Counted from the first letter of the stretch, positions 18,805 to 27,783 are shown. The stretch is DNA of 64,000 nucleotides from Ascidiimonas meishanensis (GCF_037782385.1 NZ_JBBEXD010000001.1:868001-932000), one strand, 5' to 3'. Translations and numbers: made by a program. The notes: generated by a model from the letters alone, not told the origin.

Positions 18805-19968
18805 TTACTTAGTTGCAAAAAGTTTTACATCTTCTTTTGTAACCTCCTTGCCACCTAATATAATTAATCTTTCCACCACATTTCGTAACTCTCTAATATT
18901 ACCAGTCCAATCATACTCCTGTAAAAGTTTAATTGCTTCATTTGAAAACACCTTTTGAGTAGTGCCATTTTCAGAAGCAACCTTAGCCGCAAAATATTTA
19001 ATTAGTTCTGGAATATCTTCTCTCCTTTCATTAAGCGCAGGTACCTTAATAAGTATTACCGCTAGCCTATGATATAAATCTTCTCTAAATCTTCCTTCTT
19101 CAATTTCTTTCTTTAAATTTTTGTTAGTGGCCGCCAGTACGCGTACATCTACTTTAATATCTTTATCACTACCAACTCTTGAAATCTTATTTTCTTGTAG
19201 TGCTCGCAAAACTTTGGCTTGTGCAGACAAACTCATATCTCCTATTTCATCTAAAAAAATAGTACCCCCATTAGAAGCTTCAAATTTACCGGCTCGATCT
19301 TTATTTGCAGAAGTAAATGCACCTTTTACATGACCAAAAAGTTCACTTTCTATAAGTTCTGATGGTATTGCTGCACAGTTTACTTCCACCATAGGCCCTT
19401 TAGATCGCTCACTTTTTTGATGAAGCCAATGAGCAACTAATTCTTTACCTGTGCCATTAGGCCCCGTAATAAGTACTCTAGCATCTGTAGGAGCTACCTT
19501 TTCAATCATATCCTTAATATGATTTATGGACTCACTATCACCAATCATTTCATAGTTCTTACTTACTTTCTTACGTAGTTCTTTATTTTCAACCACGAGC
19601 ACTTTTCTATCTAGAGCGTTTCTTACTGTATTTAATAAGCGGTTAAGGTCTGGAGGTTTTGATATATAATCAAATGCACCTAATCTCATTGTATTAACAG
19701 CTGTATCTAAATCTCCATGACCAGAGATCATTACGAACGGAATTTCTGGTTTTATTTTCCGAGAAGCTTCCAAAACTTCAACCCCATCCATCTTTGGCAT
19801 CTTAATATCACAAAGCACTAGATCAAAATCTTCTTTTTTAATCTTTTCCATTCCAACCAGTCCGTCTTCAGCTTCTTCTACTTGATATTTTTCATTTTCT
19901 TCCGATAAAATCTTGACCAGTACTCTTCTGATAGCCGCTTCATCTTCTATAATTAGTATTTTTGACAT
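18805..19968 (-). CDS. Sigma-54-type response regulator without DNA-binding domain
   Basis: A 387-residue NtrC-family protein. Residues 1-115 are a receiver domain with phospho-acceptor Asp54 and conserved Lys104. Residues about 140-375 are a sigma-54 AAA+ domain with Walker A GPNGTGKE (169-176), sigma-54 contact loop GAFTSA (216-221, canonical GAFTGA), Walker B IFLDE and the R-finger region REDLYHRLAV. The chain stops at the AAA+ lid, so the Fis-type helix-turn-helix of most NtrC relatives is absent. It should activate RNA polymerase sigma-54 from solution or through a partner. It is the last gene of a five-gene operon, 9 bases after an outer-membrane protein gene. No sensor kinase is adjacent. 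Confidence 0.93.
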   Translation of the reverse strand: MSKILIIEDEAAIRRVLVKILSEENEKYQVEEAEDGLVGMEKIKKEDFDLVLCDIKMPKMDGVEVLEASRKIKPEIPFVMISGHGDLDTAVNTMRLGAFDYISKPPDLNRLLNTVRNALDRKVLVVENKELRKKVSKNYEMIGDSESINHIKDMIEKVAPTDARVLITGPNGTGKELVAHWLHQKSERSKGPMVEVNCAAIPSELIESELFGHVKGAFTSANKDRAGKFEASNGGTIFLDEIGDMSLSAQAKVLRALQENKISRVGSDKDIKVDVRVLAATNKNLKKEIEEGRFREDLYHRLAVILIKVPALNERREDIPELIKYFAAKVASENGTTQKVFSNEAIKLLQEYDWTGNIRELRNVVERLIILGGKEVTKEDVKLFATK

Positions 19969-19977
19969 GTTTACATA

Positions 19978-20844
19978 TTAAAAATTAAACTTAAAACCTC
20001 CTCTTACATAGTAGGTATCTGCAAGATCAAAATTAAAAACCTCTGTGCTAGAATTCTCTTCAAGCCTGAGCTCATTCCTAAGTAAATATCCTCCTTTTAC
20101 AAAAAAATTGAGTCTTTTCCCTACGTAATAATCATACCCAAAACCAATTACCACCGCAGAAAGGTTTATCTGTTTGGCTTGTTCTTCCCCAATAGAAATA
20201 GAATTACTCAAATTAGCAAAAAAACCTGCTAGCCTAACAAAACTTTCCACTGCGTGCTTTTTATCGCCAAAAAAATATTTCATTTTGGTTATAGGTACTC
20301 CAACCGTGTAAGATAGGTTGGGGCTAATTTCTTTAAAATAAGTTATAAAGGGCAGTGGAAAAGCGATTCCGCTTGTTTGATTATAAGCAAGTCCTACAGT
20401 AAGTCTATTTTTTTTGGGCGACTCTATGGTTCTAATAAGAATAACACTTCCATTCAATACAAAATCATCCGTAGTTACCTTCGCTGCAAAATTAGAAGCC
20501 AAAGAAGGCGTAATTTGTGCGGTAAATCGCCAGGTTTTACTTAAGGGAAATGTGTATCCTAAAGTATATTTTAAAATATGAAAGCGATCCAACTGTTTGC
20601 TATCAAAACTATAAGTGCTATTGTAATTAACATGAACATTTGAATAAGAAAAACCATTTACCAAATAGTGTTCTTTTTTTGATAAAGGGATTGGAATGTT
20701 CATTTCTATTTCAGCGATACCAATAAACGGATCATTTTTAGATCCAAAAAAAGCAGTGTACTCTATACCACCAAGATCATTAATCTGAGCCTTTATTGCG
20801 TAAGTTAAAGAAATAAAAATAATACATAAAAAAAACTTTTTCAT
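19978..20844 (-). CDS. Putative outer-membrane beta-barrel protein, DUF6268-like
   Basis: A 288-residue protein with a signal peptide (MKKFFLCIIFISLTYAIKAQ). The rest is rich in alternating aromatic and polar residues, as in beta-barrel strands, and ends in aromatic FKFNF, the usual C-terminal signal for outer-membrane assembly. The pattern fits DUF6268 proteins of Bacteroidota, whose function is unknown. It lies between an MscS channel gene (25-base gap) and a sigma-54 regulator gene (9-base gap) in one operon. Barrel location is well supported; the family name is from recognition only. Confidence 0.78.
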   Translation of the reverse strand: MKKFFLCIIFISLTYAIKAQINDLGGIEYTAFFGSKNDPFIGIAEIEMNIPIPLSKKEHYLVNGFSYSNVHVNYNSTYSFDSKQLDRFHILKYTLGYTFPLSKTWRFTAQITPSLASNFAAKVTTDDFVLNGSVILIRTIESPKKNRLTVGLAYNQTSGIAFPLPFITYFKEISPNLSYTVGVPITKMKYFFGDKKHAVESFVRLAGFFANLSNSISIGEEQAKQINLSAVVIGFGYDYYVGKRLNFFVKGGYLLRNELRLEENSSTEVFNFDLADTYYVRGGFKFNF

Positions 20845-20869
20845 TAATTAAAGCATAGTTTTAAAAATT

Positions 20870-21709
20870 TTAATTTTTATCAGAAGCTAAGTTAAATAGG
20901 TGTACATCTCTTTGAGGGAAAGGAATGGTGACATTATTTTCTCTGAATTTAGCATCTATCCTAAATCTAATATCACTTTTTATTCTTGGGTCTGAAAAAC
21001 TATCATTGATATAAAAACAAACTCTAAAGTTAAGTGAAGATTCTGCAAAATCCTCAAAAAGTACAAAAGCCTTAGGCGTTTTTAACACTCCTTTTTGCTC
21101 TTCAACACAGGTTAACAATAATTTTTCAACCAGTCTTACGTCACTCCCATAAGCTACACCAACTAAAATAGATTCTCTTGTAGTACGGTGATTTTGGGTG
21201 TAATTATAAATACTATCCGTTAGAAATTTATGATTTGGAATTACAATAATTTTATCATCTCTCGTAACCGCTCTTGTAGTTCTTAGTTTTATATCAATTA
21301 CTTTACCTACTTTTTCTTCAATTTCAATAATATCTCCCACATGTAAGGATTGATCAAGAATAATTAATATTCCAGAAATAATATCCTGAAATAAATATTG
21401 AAGTGCAAATCCTAAACCAACGAATAAAGCAGCCGATGCGGTGAGCAAAACAGTTAAATCCACACCTGAGGAGCTCAAAACTACAATTACAACAATTATA
21501 TAGACGAGATAATTGAAGAATTTAAAGATACTAATGAACTTATTCCTGTCACCAATGGGCAACTTAGAGGTAATAAGATGCCTTATAGTTTTGAGAACGT
21601 AATAGGCAAAAATACAACCAAAAATAATTAACAACACCGTACCAATAGTAATAGATATACTGGCACTTTGATAGATTACAAAAGATAAAAATTCTTTAAC
21701 CTTATCCAT
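20870..21709 (-). CDS. Small mechanosensitive channel, MscS family
   Basis: A 279-residue inner-membrane protein with three N-terminal membrane helices (about residues 15-40, 62-82 and 88-115), the third being the pore helix with the Gly/Ala-rich AALFVGLGFALQYLFQDIISG pattern. The cytoplasmic vestibule beta domain follows, with VGDIIEIEEKVGKVIDI and VIPNHKFL. It should open on membrane tension during osmotic downshift. It starts 1 base after the ABC permease stop, so it is firmly co-transcribed with the exporter genes. Confidence 0.93.
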   Translation of the reverse strand: MDKVKEFLSFVIYQSASISITIGTVLLIIFGCIFAYYVLKTIRHLITSKLPIGDRNKFISIFKFFNYLVYIIVVIVVLSSSGVDLTVLLTASAALFVGLGFALQYLFQDIISGILIILDQSLHVGDIIEIEEKVGKVIDIKLRTTRAVTRDDKIIVIPNHKFLTDSIYNYTQNHRTTRESILVGVAYGSDVRLVEKLLLTCVEEQKGVLKTPKAFVLFEDFAESSLNFRVCFYINDSFSDPRIKSDIRFRIDAKFRENNVTIPFPQRDVHLFNLASDKN

Positions 21710-21710
21710 C

Positions 21711-23057
21711 TTAGTACTTTAACCATTTATACAACTCCTTATAAGTTGGCTTTTTTCCATACATTAAAATACCAACCCTGTAAATACGGGCTGCCAACCA
21801 AACAATAAACATAAAGGTAACGATTAGAAAAAACAGCGATAAGATAAATTGCCACCAGGGCACCCCTCCTTCTCCAATACCGGCAGGTAATCGCATCAAC
21901 ATTACTATAGGAGAAGTTAATGGAAATAATGAGAAACCAACAGCTATAGGGCCGTGTGGGTTATCAAAAACTGAAAAGAAACCTACATATATGGCAAGCA
22001 TCAAAGGAGTAATTACTGGAAACATGAATTGCTGCGTATCTGTTTCATTATCTACAGCGGCACCAATAGCTGCATAAATTGAGCTATAAATCAAATAACC
22101 TAAGATAAAATAAATTAGGAAAGAAAGAAATAAGGTAATCCACGGAATTCCTAAAATTTCCTGAACATAAAGGCGTATGATATCTTCATTTTCTGGAATG
22201 CTATTAAGTGCATCTGTTGCACCTGGTGTAAGATTGCTGGTAGCACTAAGATCTGCAGAGTCTACACCCATGATGATTAAAACAATAAAAGAAAGAATAC
22301 CTGCGGATATCGTCCAGATTACAAATTGAGTTATTCCGGCCAAAGAAGTTCCTATTATTTTGCCTAGCATCAAATCAAATGGTTTGACAGAGGATATGAT
22401 TACTTCTATGATTCTACTGGTTTTTTCCTCTATAACACTCCGCATTACAAATGCTCCATAAATAATTATGAACATCATGATAAGATATCCAAATCCTCCT
22501 CCTATAATTGCTTTAAACTCTGTTATTCCCTTAAGATTTTGTTGTCCACTAAAAGATTCGGTTCGTATCTCGAATTGAGCATACAAGTTTTCAAGATCTT
22601 CAGCTGGCACCCCATAGCTTTTTAATTTTTCTTCCTTTATTTTGTCTTCTATTTTATTCTCAATTTTACTTAATATATTGATGGAAGGCGGATCATTAGA
22701 AAAGAAAGATATTCCCTGTGCAACCTGCTCCATTGAACTACCGCTTGGAATGTATAACAATCCAAGATAATTAGCATTTGAAACAGAATCTTTAGCGGTC
22801 TCAAAAGAAATATCTTGAAACTCAACATAGCCCACTGAGCCAACCGGTTCAAAGATTCCAGAAAACAGGCTACTTTCATCAAGAATAGCAATAGTCTTCT
22901 TTTCATCGTTATTAACTCTAGCTAAAAAAACCACTAATGCTACCATAGCCACCATCAATACCGGACTTAGAAAAGTCATCACAATAAAAGATTTATTGCG
23001 AACTTTTGCGAGATATTCTCTCCTAATTATTAGTAAAAGCTTGTTGTTGTTGCCCAT
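21711..23057 (-). CDS. ABC-2 type transporter permease, NatB-like
   Basis: A 448-residue membrane protein with an N-terminal helix (about residues 22-45), a large extracytoplasmic domain (about 45-185), then five or six helices toward the C-terminus. This is the NatB/ABC-2 exporter layout. Motifs include VIEEKTSRIIEVIISSVKPFDLMLGKIIG, typical of the group. It pairs with the ATPase encoded just upstream, with which it overlaps by 35 bases, to form an exporter; the substrate (sodium, drug or lipid) cannot be told. Confidence 0.9.
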   Translation of the reverse strand: MGNNNKLLLIIRREYLAKVRNKSFIVMTFLSPVLMVAMVALVVFLARVNNDEKKTIAILDESSLFSGIFEPVGSVGYVEFQDISFETAKDSVSNANYLGLLYIPSGSSMEQVAQGISFFSNDPPSINILSKIENKIEDKIKEEKLKSYGVPAEDLENLYAQFEIRTESFSGQQNLKGITEFKAIIGGGFGYLIMMFIIIYGAFVMRSVIEEKTSRIIEVIISSVKPFDLMLGKIIGTSLAGITQFVIWTISAGILSFIVLIIMGVDSADLSATSNLTPGATDALNSIPENEDIIRLYVQEILGIPWITLFLSFLIYFILGYLIYSSIYAAIGAAVDNETDTQQFMFPVITPLMLAIYVGFFSVFDNPHGPIAVGFSLFPLTSPIVMLMRLPAGIGEGGVPWWQFILSLFFLIVTFMFIVWLAARIYRVGILMYGKKPTYKELYKWLKY

Positions 23058-23979
23058 TTGTATTAATTGTTTCTATGAATATATCATTTGCACTAGGAAT
23101 CACCTCTACAAAATGCGTTATTTCGGCAGTTGTATTTAGATACGAAATTAATTCTTTAGATGAAGTACCGTTTTGTAATTGAATGTTAACCTTCAGTTCA
23201 TCTCCCAAGGTTTTGAATTTAGCAGAACTAACTTTAAATTTTGAAGACAGGTCATGAAACAAAGCATCTTTGTTAGCGGTTTCAAGTGCAATTTCATAAG
23301 TGCTGTTTTTATAGGCTCTTTTTATGTCTGTTAACCTACCATCCAAGATTTTTTTTGATTTATGAATGAGTGCTATATGATCACATAATTCTTCTACAGA
23401 TTCCATTCTATGTGTAGAAAAAATAACTGTTGCCCCATTATTGCGAAGATTAAGAATTTCTCTTTTAATAAGATTCGCATTTATAGGATCAAATCCACTA
23501 AAAGGTTCATCAAAAATTAACAATTTTGGTTCATGTAATACAGTCACTATAAATTGTATTTTCTGAGCCATTCCCTTGGAGAGCTCTTGAATTTTTTTTC
23601 CCCACCAATCACCTATTTCTAATCGGTCAAACCAATAATTCAATTTGGTTTTAGCTTCTTGTTTTGACATTCCCTTGAGCCTTGCCAGATACATTGCCTG
23701 CTCTCCTACTTTCATGCTTTTATATAAACCACGTTCTTCTGGCAAATACCCAATCTTACTTACATCATTAGGGCTTAACCGCTTCCCTTGCAGTAAAATT
23801 TCTCCTTTATCAGGATATGTAATTTGATTTATAATACGAATAAAGGTAGTTTTTCCCGCCCCATTAGGTCCTAATAATCCAAAAATACTTCCTTCTGGTA
23901 TACTAATATTTATGTTATCTAAAGCCGTGAAATCTCCAAAGTTCTTATTTACGTTCTTAGCCTCCAGCAAATTACTCAT
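23023..23979 (-). CDS. ABC transporter ATP-binding protein, NatA-like
   Basis: A 318-residue ATPase. Walker A is GLLGPNGAGKTT (about residues 34-45), the Q-loop region reads IGYLPEERGLYKSM, the signature is ELSKGMAQKIQ, Walker B is LLIFDEPFSGFDP and the H-loop is FSTHRMES. The PEERGLY element and a C-terminal DUF4162-like domain are typical of NatA-type ATPases. It energises the permease encoded by the next gene. It is the first gene of a five-gene minus-strand operon with permease, MscS, outer-membrane protein and sigma-54 regulator. Confidence 0.94.
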   Translation of the reverse strand: MSNLLEAKNVNKNFGDFTALDNINISIPEGSIFGLLGPNGAGKTTFIRIINQITYPDKGEILLQGKRLSPNDVSKIGYLPEERGLYKSMKVGEQAMYLARLKGMSKQEAKTKLNYWFDRLEIGDWWGKKIQELSKGMAQKIQFIVTVLHEPKLLIFDEPFSGFDPINANLIKREILNLRNNGATVIFSTHRMESVEELCDHIALIHKSKKILDGRLTDIKRAYKNSTYEIALETANKDALFHDLSSKFKVSSAKFKTLGDELKVNIQLQNGTSSKELISYLNTTAEITHFVEVIPSANDIFIETINTNGQQQQAFTNN

Positions 23980-24033
23980 ATATAGCGTAGATTAATCTTT
24001 TTAAGTGAAAATTCAGCAAATTCCGATTTATTC

Positions 24034-24066
24034 CAAAGATATTGATTTAAGGTATATTAATTCAAA
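24034..24066 (-). promoter_or_regulatory. Promoter of the ABC exporter/MscS/response-regulator operon
   Basis: On the minus strand TTTG (from 24066) is followed after 21 bases by TATCTTTG (24041 to 24034), matching the Bacteroidota TTG-N17-23-TAnnTTTG pattern. Transcription would begin near 24028, about 50 bases before the first start codon. Confidence 0.65.
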
Positions 24067-24090
24067 ATTTAAAGATTATTTAGGAGCCTT

Positions 24091-24129
24091 AAAAAACAAA
24101 ACCCACCCTTAATTAAAATCAAGGATGGG
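24091..24129 (-). terminator. Intrinsic terminator of grpE-dnaJ
   Basis: Read on the minus strand, CCCATCCTT and AAGGGTGGG pair over nine positions (one G-T) around a 10-base loop, followed by TTTTGTTTTTT. It lies about 90 bases after the dnaJ stop and before the ABC-operon promoter. Confidence 0.85.
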
Positions 24130-24219
24130 AAAAAATTGCTATGAAAAAGAAAAAATTAACACTAGATTAAACTAGCGTTAAGTCAAAGATACATTTTTTT
24201 TGCAAACCTTAAAGTGAAA

Positions 24220-25338
24220 TTAAGAAAACATATCTTTAACTTTATCAAAAAATGATTTTTCTCCCTTATCTGGACTTGGATTAAAATTATCATCATCCAT
24301 CATTTTTTCAAAGAAATCTTTCTGTTCTTTACTTAAATGCTTTGGTGTCCATACATTTACATGTACCAGAAGATCTCCGTTACCATATCTATTAATACTT
24401 GGCAATCCTTTACCCCGTAATCTCAATATTTTTCCAGATTGAATCCCTTCTTCTAATTTAATACGCACTTTACCTGTTACGGTATCTATTTCCTTTGATG
24501 TTCCTAATACCGCCTCTGAAATACTAATATAAAGATCGTAGTGTAAATTATCTCCTTCCCGCTTTAATGTTTCATGCTCTAATTCTTCAATAGCTACAAT
24601 CAAATCTCCCGCAATCCCGTTACCAGGAGCATCATTACCTTTTCCAGTAACCTTTAATTGCATACCATCTACAACTCCTGCTGGAATCTTAATAGAAACT
24701 GTCTCTTCTTGTAATTTGAGTCCTTGGCTATCTGCATCAGATGGTCTTTTATCCATCACTTGACCTGCGCCTCCACAAGAATTACATGTAGCGGCCGTTT
24801 GCATTCTTCCAAGAATAGTATTGGTAACTCTGGTTACTTGACCTTGACCATTGCAGGTAGAACATGTTTTATAGGTAACCCCTTGAGCCTGAATTTTTCT
24901 TTTAACTTTAACCTTTTTCTCTACACCGTTGGCAATTTCTTCAACCGTTAATTTAACTCTAATGCGAAGGTTACTACCTTTTACTCTGCGTTGGCCTCCG
25001 CCACCAAAACCACCAAAACCACCAAAACTTCCGCCAAAAGCACCACCAAAAATATCTCCAAACTGGCTGAAAATATCGTCCATATTCATGCCTCCTCCAT
25101 TGAAGCCTCCTGCACCTTCAAAAGCGGCGTGACCATATTGGTCATAACGTGCTTTTTTATCGGCATCACTCAACACTTCATATGCCTCAGCAGCTTTTTT
25201 AAAGCTTTCTTCCGCTTCTTTATTTCCGGGATTCTTATCTGGATGAAATTCAATCGCTTTCTTTCTGTAAGCTTTTTTAATTTCAGCAGCAGAAGCTCCT
25301 TTGCTAATTCCTAATACTTCATAATAGTCCTGTTTCAT
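24220..25338 (-). CDS. dnaJ: Chaperone DnaJ with a single zinc centre
   Basis: A 372-residue type I Hsp40. The J domain fills residues 1-70 with HPD at 32-34, then comes a Gly/Phe-rich linker (about 75-120) full of GGFGG repeats. The cysteine-rich region has only two CxxCxGxG repeats, CSTCNGQG and CNSCGGAG, which by spacing correspond to repeats 2 and 3 of the Escherichia coli protein; repeats 1 and 4 are missing. The C-terminal substrate-binding domains are complete. It stimulates DnaK ATPase and delivers unfolded proteins. It lies 31 bases after grpE and is followed by a terminator. Confidence 0.97.
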   Translation of the reverse strand: MKQDYYEVLGISKGASAAEIKKAYRKKAIEFHPDKNPGNKEAEESFKKAAEAYEVLSDADKKARYDQYGHAAFEGAGGFNGGGMNMDDIFSQFGDIFGGAFGGSFGGFGGFGGGGQRRVKGSNLRIRVKLTVEEIANGVEKKVKVKRKIQAQGVTYKTCSTCNGQGQVTRVTNTILGRMQTAATCNSCGGAGQVMDKRPSDADSQGLKLQEETVSIKIPAGVVDGMQLKVTGKGNDAPGNGIAGDLIVAIEELEHETLKREGDNLHYDLYISISEAVLGTSKEIDTVTGKVRIKLEEGIQSGKILRLRGKGLPSINRYGNGDLLVHVNVWTPKHLSKEQKDFFEKMMDDDNFNPSPDKGEKSFFDKVKDMFS

Positions 25339-25369
25339 AAGTTCTTTGTGAAAATTGATTGAATTTAGA

Positions 25370-25918
25370 TTATTGTCCTACTATGACTTTTGGATAACGT
25401 ATGATGCGATCTCCTAACTTATACCCTTTTTCTATAACATCTACTATCTTACCTTTTAATTCCTCGGAAGGTGCTGGTATTTGTGTAACTGCTTCATGAA
25501 TATCAGCATCAAAACTATCACCCTCTTTTGTATCAAGGTTTTCTAACCCTTTACTTTTAAGTGTTTCCTTTAGTTTGTTACTAATGAGCTCTACTCCTTT
25601 AAAGAGTTCGTTATCTTCTACTTTTCCAATTTCTATAAGTGCTCTTTCAAAATCGTCTACTACTGGCAATAAAGCTTGTACTACATCTTGATTTGCAGTT
25701 TTAAATAATTCAATCCGCTCCCTTGCTACGCGCTTTTTATAATTTTCAAATTCTGCGAATAGCCTTAAAAATTTATCTTTTTCTTTAGCAAGCTGCTCTT
25801 CTACATCTTGTGTTTCAGTATCCGCATCGTTATCAGAAACCTCTGTATCAGTTTGGGTTTGTGCTAATTTTCTTAAAACATCCTCTTGCTCTTCGGTGTC
25901 TTTTTGTTTTTCACTCAT
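25370..25918 (-). CDS. grpE: Nucleotide exchange factor GrpE
   Basis: A 182-residue cytosolic co-chaperone that releases ADP from DnaK. The first 45 residues are acidic and glutamine-rich and probably disordered, then a long coiled coil (KDKFLRLFAEFENYKKRVARER), then the beta domain with the GrpE signature IHEAVTQIPAPSEELKGKIVDVIEKGYKLGDRIIRYPKVIV (only key parts cited). It is transcribed with dnaJ. The upstream region holds a promoter and repeated TGACATTTTGACA-like sequence. Confidence 0.96.
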   Translation of the reverse strand: MSEKQKDTEEQEDVLRKLAQTQTDTEVSDNDADTETQDVEEQLAKEKDKFLRLFAEFENYKKRVARERIELFKTANQDVVQALLPVVDDFERALIEIGKVEDNELFKGVELISNKLKETLKSKGLENLDTKEGDSFDADIHEAVTQIPAPSEELKGKIVDVIEKGYKLGDRIIRYPKVIVGQ

Positions 25919-25951
25919 AATTGTTACAACTTTTTAAACCTCTTAAAAGAA

Positions 25952-25993
25952 GGCAAAAGTACTGCCAATTCTTTTAAAATGTCAAAATGTCAC
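25952..25993 (-). promoter_or_regulatory. Promoter region of grpE-dnaJ with overlapping housekeeping and sigma-54-like elements
   Basis: On the minus strand TTTG (25986-25983) is followed after 21 bases by TACTTTTG (25961-25954), a housekeeping match. The same bases read TGGCAGTACTTTTGCC (25967-25952), with the GG and GC doublets at exact sigma-54 spacing. A tandem TGACATTTTGACA lies just upstream. Which factor is used cannot be settled by eye. Confidence 0.55.
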
Positions 25994-26034
25994 AAAAAAT
26001 AAGGTGAATTTAAAAAGAAACTATCTTATTTTTT

Positions 26035-26982
26035 TCAAGAAGCAAGTTCTTGTTTAGAAGTTAATTCTCTATCAGGCGACAGAATATCTTCCAAAGCTCC
26101 AGAAATATTTGGATATGTAAAACTGAAACCTAATGTTTCAATTTTTTTAGCACTTACACGCTGGCTGTCAAATAGTACATTTGCCATTTCACCTAGAACC
26201 AACCGCAAAAACCATTCTGGGACATGGGGTAAAATAAGTGGTTTTTTGAGTACCGTAGCTATTTCTTTAGTAAGTTTTGAATTGGTAACAGGATTTGGTG
26301 CTACGCCATTGTAAACACCTATTAGATTTTTCTTTATGGCAAAAAGAAATAATTCTGCTAGATCGGTAATATGAATCCAAGATTGCCATTGCTCACCAGA
26401 ACCCAAAGGAGCTCCTGCATAAAATTTTATAGGCTTTGCCATTTTAGGCAAAGCTCCTCCTTCTTGAGCAAGCACTAAACCTATTCTAATTTTAGATACT
26501 TTTAAATTTAGATCTAAAAATTTATCGGCAGCATTTTCCCATTCAGATACTACTTTATTTAAAAAAGACGTTTCTGAAACATCATCTTCTTCTTTATAAT
26601 AATTTGAAAGAGAACTTGGGTAGATTCCTATGGCTGAAGCAGACACCAAGGATGTAACCTCATGATTTTGTTGTCTGCTTAGCAGAGAATACAATGTATG
26701 AAGTGAATCTACTCTGCTTTGTAAAATAGTTTTCTTATAAGATTTGGACCAACGCTTAACGATGGTTGCTCCTGCTAGGTTTATGATTGCCTGCACCCCT
26801 TCAATACAATTTGCATCTATTTCTCCTTTCGCAGGATTCCATAAAAAACCTTGAAGAAAATCTGAATTTTTAATTTTACTTTTACTGGTGGTTAAATAAT
26901 TAACTTCAATACCCCTCAATTTACATAAATGGATAATTTCGCTGCCAACCAGACCGGTTCCCCCCGTAATTAAAATTTTCAT
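26035..26982 (-). CDS. TIGR01777 family NAD(P)-binding epimerase-like protein
   Basis: A 315-residue extended short-chain dehydrogenase. The nucleotide-binding loop is ITGGTGLVGSEI at the N-terminus. Further family features are IINLAGATIVKRWSKSYKK, SASAIGIYP and the substrate-proximal RIGLVLAQEGGALPKMAKP, and the C-terminal DUF1731-like part includes PHVPEWFLRLVLGEMAN. Homologues include SulA/YfcH-type proteins; the reaction is not known. It has its own 117-base upstream gap after the DUF4920-mnmD pair and no recognisable promoter. Confidence 0.9.
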   Translation of the reverse strand: MKILITGGTGLVGSEIIHLCKLRGIEVNYLTTSKSKIKNSDFLQGFLWNPAKGEIDANCIEGVQAIINLAGATIVKRWSKSYKKTILQSRVDSLHTLYSLLSRQQNHEVTSLVSASAIGIYPSSLSNYYKEEDDVSETSFLNKVVSEWENAADKFLDLNLKVSKIRIGLVLAQEGGALPKMAKPIKFYAGAPLGSGEQWQSWIHITDLAELFLFAIKKNLIGVYNGVAPNPVTNSKLTKEIATVLKKPLILPHVPEWFLRLVLGEMANVLFDSQRVSAKKIETLGFSFTYPNISGALEDILSPDRELTSKQELAS

Positions 26983-27115
26983 TATTTAATTCTTTTTCAG
27001 GTATTAAAGTTACAGTTTTAAACATCATATTAATAAAAATAAAGAACGTTTAACAGGGATTTAACCGCTTTTCTTACAAGCAAACAGCATTCCTAAGCAC
27101 ACTTCCAATTATCCT

Positions 27116-27778
27116 TTATTGCTTAGTTGCTCTTAGCATTTCTCTTTTACCTGGAGGCCCTTCAAGTCTCTCCACATAAAAGCCACATGACTGCATTGCT
27201 CGTCTGACACTGCCTTTTGCTGAATAGGTGACAAGCACCCCATTAGCTTTTAAAGCAACGTACATTTTTTGAAAAATAGCTTCCGTCCACAATTCAGGTT
27301 GTACTCTGGCTCCAAAAGCATCAAAATAAATTAAATTAAATGAATTTTCATCTGAGATCTCCTGAAAAAACTTTTTTTCTTTTCGTAGGCAAAAGTCACT
27401 TGTAATTTTATGATTTTCTTCCCAATTAACCCTATGTAATTTCTCAAAAGTTTCATTAGATTGAGTTGGATCGAGTAATGAAATATAATTTAATGCTGCC
27501 ACCTCTTCTTCATTAATAGGATACGCTTCTACGCCTTTATAATTAATTTTAAGATGCAAACGGGGTGACTCTAAGAGCGTAATAAATGCGTTAAGCCCAG
27601 TACCAAAGCCAATCTCTAAAATTGAAATTTCTCTATTAGAAAAAAGTTGGAGACCATTTTTTATAAAAACATGTAACGATTCATTAATTGCTCCATGCTT
27701 GGAATGATAATGTTCATTCCATTCTTCTAAGAAAATGGTGGTAGCACCATCACCAGTTGTTACTATTTGACGCTTCAA
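27116..27778 (-). CDS. mnmD: tRNA (mnm5s2U34)-methyltransferase MnmD-like
   Basis: A 220-residue protein matching the stand-alone methyltransferase half of MnmC. It should add the last methyl group of mnm5s2U at the tRNA wobble base, using S-adenosylmethionine. Visible features are NEHYHSKHGAINES, the SAM-binding loop EIGFGTGLNAF and the IYFDAFGARVQPELWTE catalytic segment. There is no FAD-dependent MnmC oxidase domain, as is usual in this phylum. The start is TTG at 27778, five bases after the DUF4920 stop; it gives the family-typical MKRQIVTTGDG. The two genes form an operon. Confidence 0.9.
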   Translation of the reverse strand: MKRQIVTTGDGATTIFLEEWNEHYHSKHGAINESLHVFIKNGLQLFSNREISILEIGFGTGLNAFITLLESPRLHLKINYKGVEAYPINEEEVAALNYISLLDPTQSNETFEKLHRVNWEENHKITSDFCLRKEKKFFQEISDENSFNLIYFDAFGARVQPELWTEAIFQKMYVALKANGVLVTYSAKGSVRRAMQSCGFYVERLEGPPGKREMLRATKQ

Positions 27779-27783
27779 ATTAC

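Noticed and set aside
24929..25314. Overlapping plus-strand reading frames opposite the Gly-rich part of dnaJ
   Set aside because: They are Pro/Lys-rich mirror products of the GGFGG repeats and of the J domain on the minus strand. dnaJ is unmistakable.
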